Of a DNA stretch of 64,000 nt, positions 62,570 through 64,000 are shown one piece after another (the first letter of the stretch is position 1; each line of letters opens with the position of its first letter). The stretch comes from JACCZR01 sp963844805 (GTDB taxonomy: Bacteria; Actinomycetota; Thermoleophilia; Solirubrobacterales; Thermoleophilaceae), in NCBI GenBank assembly GCA_963844805.1, contig CAWJPU010000013.1:62001-126000 (forward strand), in the 5' to 3' direction. Both the position numbers and the translations under genes were made by a program. Under the pieces are notes generated by a model. That model was not told where the DNA came from, ran no database searches, and worked only from the letters and a program-made list of their open reading frames with translations.

Positions 62570-63243
62570 TCAAGTCCCGCCGCGCAATTGCAAGATCCCG
62601 TACACCAGCGCGGCCGCCGCGGTGGAGACGTTGAGCGAGCTCCACCCGGCCGCGGCGCGGGAGGGCCACCAGCTGGTCGCAGGCGCCGGCCACGCGGGGC
62701 CTCAGGCCCCTCCCCTCGGACCCGAGCACCACCACGACCCGTCCTTCGTAGTCGGGCTCGGAGTACGCGACCTCGGCGTCCGCCGCGGCGCCGTAGACCC
62801 AGGCTCCCGCCTCCTTGGCCTCGCCCAGCCAGTCGGCGAGGTTGCGCACCCGGGCCAGCGCCAGGTGCTCGACCGCTCCCGCCGAGGCGCGACAGACGGC
62901 CGGCGTGACCTCGGCCGACCGGCGCTCGGGGATGACCAGGCCCGCGCGCCGCGGACTCGGCCACCCGGGCCACCGCGCCGAGGTTGTGCGGATCCTGGAC
63001 CTCGTCGAGCGCGACCACCAGCGCGTCCTCGGGGGCGAGCAGGGAGGCGGCGTCCGCGTACGGGTAGGGCGCGGCCTCCGCGCACACTCCCTGGTGGTCG
63101 GGCGAGCCGGCCCTCTCGGTCAGCTCCTCGTCGGTCGCCGGGATCGCCTCGACGTCCGGCCACGGGCTGGACGCCCACACCCGCCGCACCTCGCGCCGCC
63201 CCCGCAGCGCCTCGCGCACCGGGTTGCGCCCGTAGACGATCAC
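62570..63243 (-). CDS. rlmB: TrmH-family RNA 2'-O-methyltransferase (RlmB-like; frame-broken)
   Basis: SPOUT methyltransferase, probably making Gm2251 in 23S rRNA. GTG 63243 overlaps the cysS stop (GTGA), an order common in actinobacteria. Corrected: VIVYGRNPVREALRGRREVR (N-terminal RNA-binding part), VVALDEVQDPHNLGAVARVA (motif 1), VVVVLGSEGRGLRPRV (motif 2) and SLNVSTAAAALVYGILQLRG (motif 3, SAM knot). Insertions near 62950 and 62632. About 223 residues. Confidence 0.9.
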
Positions 63244-64000
63244 CCGAGCGGCACGAGGCGCGGGCCGTCGGCCGTGTCGCGCACCTGCCAGCCCCGCTCG
63301 GCCAGGTCGTCGCGAAGCCGGTCGGCGCGCTCGAAGTCGCGCTCGGCGCGGGCCTCCTCGCGCTCGGCCATCATCCGCTCCGCCTCGGGGTCCGCCGCGG
63401 CCTCGTCGTCGAACAGCGACTCCAGCCCCAGGGCCCAGACCAGCTCTCGCAGCGATCCGACCCCGACCGTCTCCCCGCGGTCCAGGCGACGGTTGGCCTC
63501 GCGCACCCACTCGAACAGCACACCGCGGGCGGCCGGCGTGTTGAAGTCGTCCGCCAGGTGGTCCCAGAAGCGCTCGGCGTGCTCGGCCAGCCCCTCGGGC
63601 TCGGGAGCGGAGGGGTCCAGGCGCCGGATCAGCTCGCGCAGGCTGGCCACCGCGCCGCGGGCGTCATCGAGCTCGTCGGGCGAGAACGCCAGCGGCTGGC
63701 GGTAGTGCCCGCCGGCGAAGTACATGACGAGCGTCTGTGGGCCGTACTGCTCCAGCGCCTCGTGCAGTAGGGCGATGTTGCCGACCGACTTGGCCATCTT
63801 CTCGCCCTCGAAGCGCACCATCCCGTTGTGCATCCAGATCCGGGCCAGCGGCTCGTCGCGCGCGGCCTCGGTCTGGGCGATCTCGTTCTCGTGGTGGGGA
63901 AAGACGAGGTCCGAGCCGCCGCCGTGGATCTCGAAGTCGGTGCCCAGCACGGACTCCGCCATGGCCGAGCACTCGATGTGCCAGCCGGGGCGCCCCTCCC
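63240..64000 (-). CDS. cysS: cysteinyl-tRNA synthetase (C-terminal part, cut by window edge)
   Basis: Class I aminoacyl-tRNA synthetase. The visible 253 residues begin with GRPGWHIECSAMAESVLGTD, the zinc-Cys region, then DFEIHGGGSDLVFPHHENEI (zinc His pair), the KMSKS-equivalent FEGEKMAKSVGN, the DALR helix region (FWDHLADDFNTPAARGVLFE) and the end RAERDFERADRLRDDLAERG. The active-site HIGH half lies beyond position 64000. Uninterrupted within the window; overlaps rlmB. Confidence 0.95.
   Translation of the reverse strand, partial: EGRPGWHIECSAMAESVLGTDFEIHGGGSDLVFPHHENEIAQTEAARDEPLARIWMHNGMVRFEGEKMAKSVGNIALLHEALEQYGPQTLVMYFAGGHYRQPLAFSPDELDDARGAVASLRELIRRLDPSAPEPEGLAEHAERFWDHLADDFNTPAARGVLFEWVREANRRLDRGETVGVGSLRELVWALGLESLFDDEAAADPEAERMMAEREEARAERDFERADRLRDDLAERGWQVRDTADGPRLVPLG

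Overview
The window is a very GC-rich (about 70% or more) stretch of an actinobacterial chromosome. The gene content (group 1h-type [NiFe] hydrogenase locus, HtpX/PspAB plus PspA/PspAA, CWB2 lipoprotein, SigH-like sigma factor, many secreted proteins ending in an Arg-rich 'AGNKS' module) fits Thermoleophilia/Solirubrobacterales best; that placement is inference from gene content, not a search. No phage, insertion sequence, CRISPR array or rRNA was seen. No gene-free stretch exceeds 300 bases. About thirty genes are broken by one-base insertions (rarely deletions) next to short G/C runs; I read these as sequence errors and give each broken gene as one feature covering the corrected reading.

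Layout. 1-4047: minus-strand lysA-hom-thrC-thrB operon (lysine, homoserine, threonine). 4064-6133: a hydrolase and two unrecognised low-complexity envelope proteins. 6213-8660: a Fur/Zur-like palindrome in front of a metal ABC-3 transporter (permease-ATPase-permease). 8614-14320: lgt, an M23 peptidase, and a Psp envelope-stress set split over two facing operons (htpX-pspAB-lipoprotein and pspA-pspAA-acetyltransferase). 14412-20183: lipoprotein and CtaG, an acyl-CoA dehydrogenase under a TetR-type palindrome, a CWB2 lipoprotein, an ASCH-like protein, a 61-base tandem repeat and a methyltransferase.

20198-35094 is the most coherent region. A Nur-type box precedes a Fur-family regulator and a nickel/cobalt permease; facing them is a minus-strand operon of about 15 genes, hypC-hypC2-hypD-hypE-hhyS-hhyL-nfu-DUF5947-DUF6084-unknown-protease-hypA-hypB-SIS-hypF. 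This encodes the structural subunits and almost the whole maturation path of a high-affinity hydrogenase of the kind that scavenges atmospheric H2. Nickel uptake, nickel regulation and nickel-enzyme assembly are therefore side by side.

35229-47837: secreted proteins, a Ser/Thr kinase with an extracellular Kelch propeller followed by an FHA-HTH protein, a Vgb-like propeller protein, three acyl-CoA dehydrogenases, an SRPBCC protein and a second kinase with extracellular TPRs. 47876-49864: divergent thiolase and 3-hydroxyacyl-CoA dehydrogenase sharing the 17179-type operator, suggesting one fatty-acid regulon. 50137-58890: CNNM/CorC protein, pterin dehydratase, cobalamin-binding-like protein, two glycosyltransferases, a rhomboid protease and two ECF sigma modules. 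58930-64000: a PlsC-GpsA fusion, tRNA-Thr, a SigH-like sigma factor, rlmB and cysS (cut by the window edge).

Genes are packed tightly: more than twenty junctions are 4-base NTGA stop/start overlaps. In three of them the only well-placed start codon is CTG.
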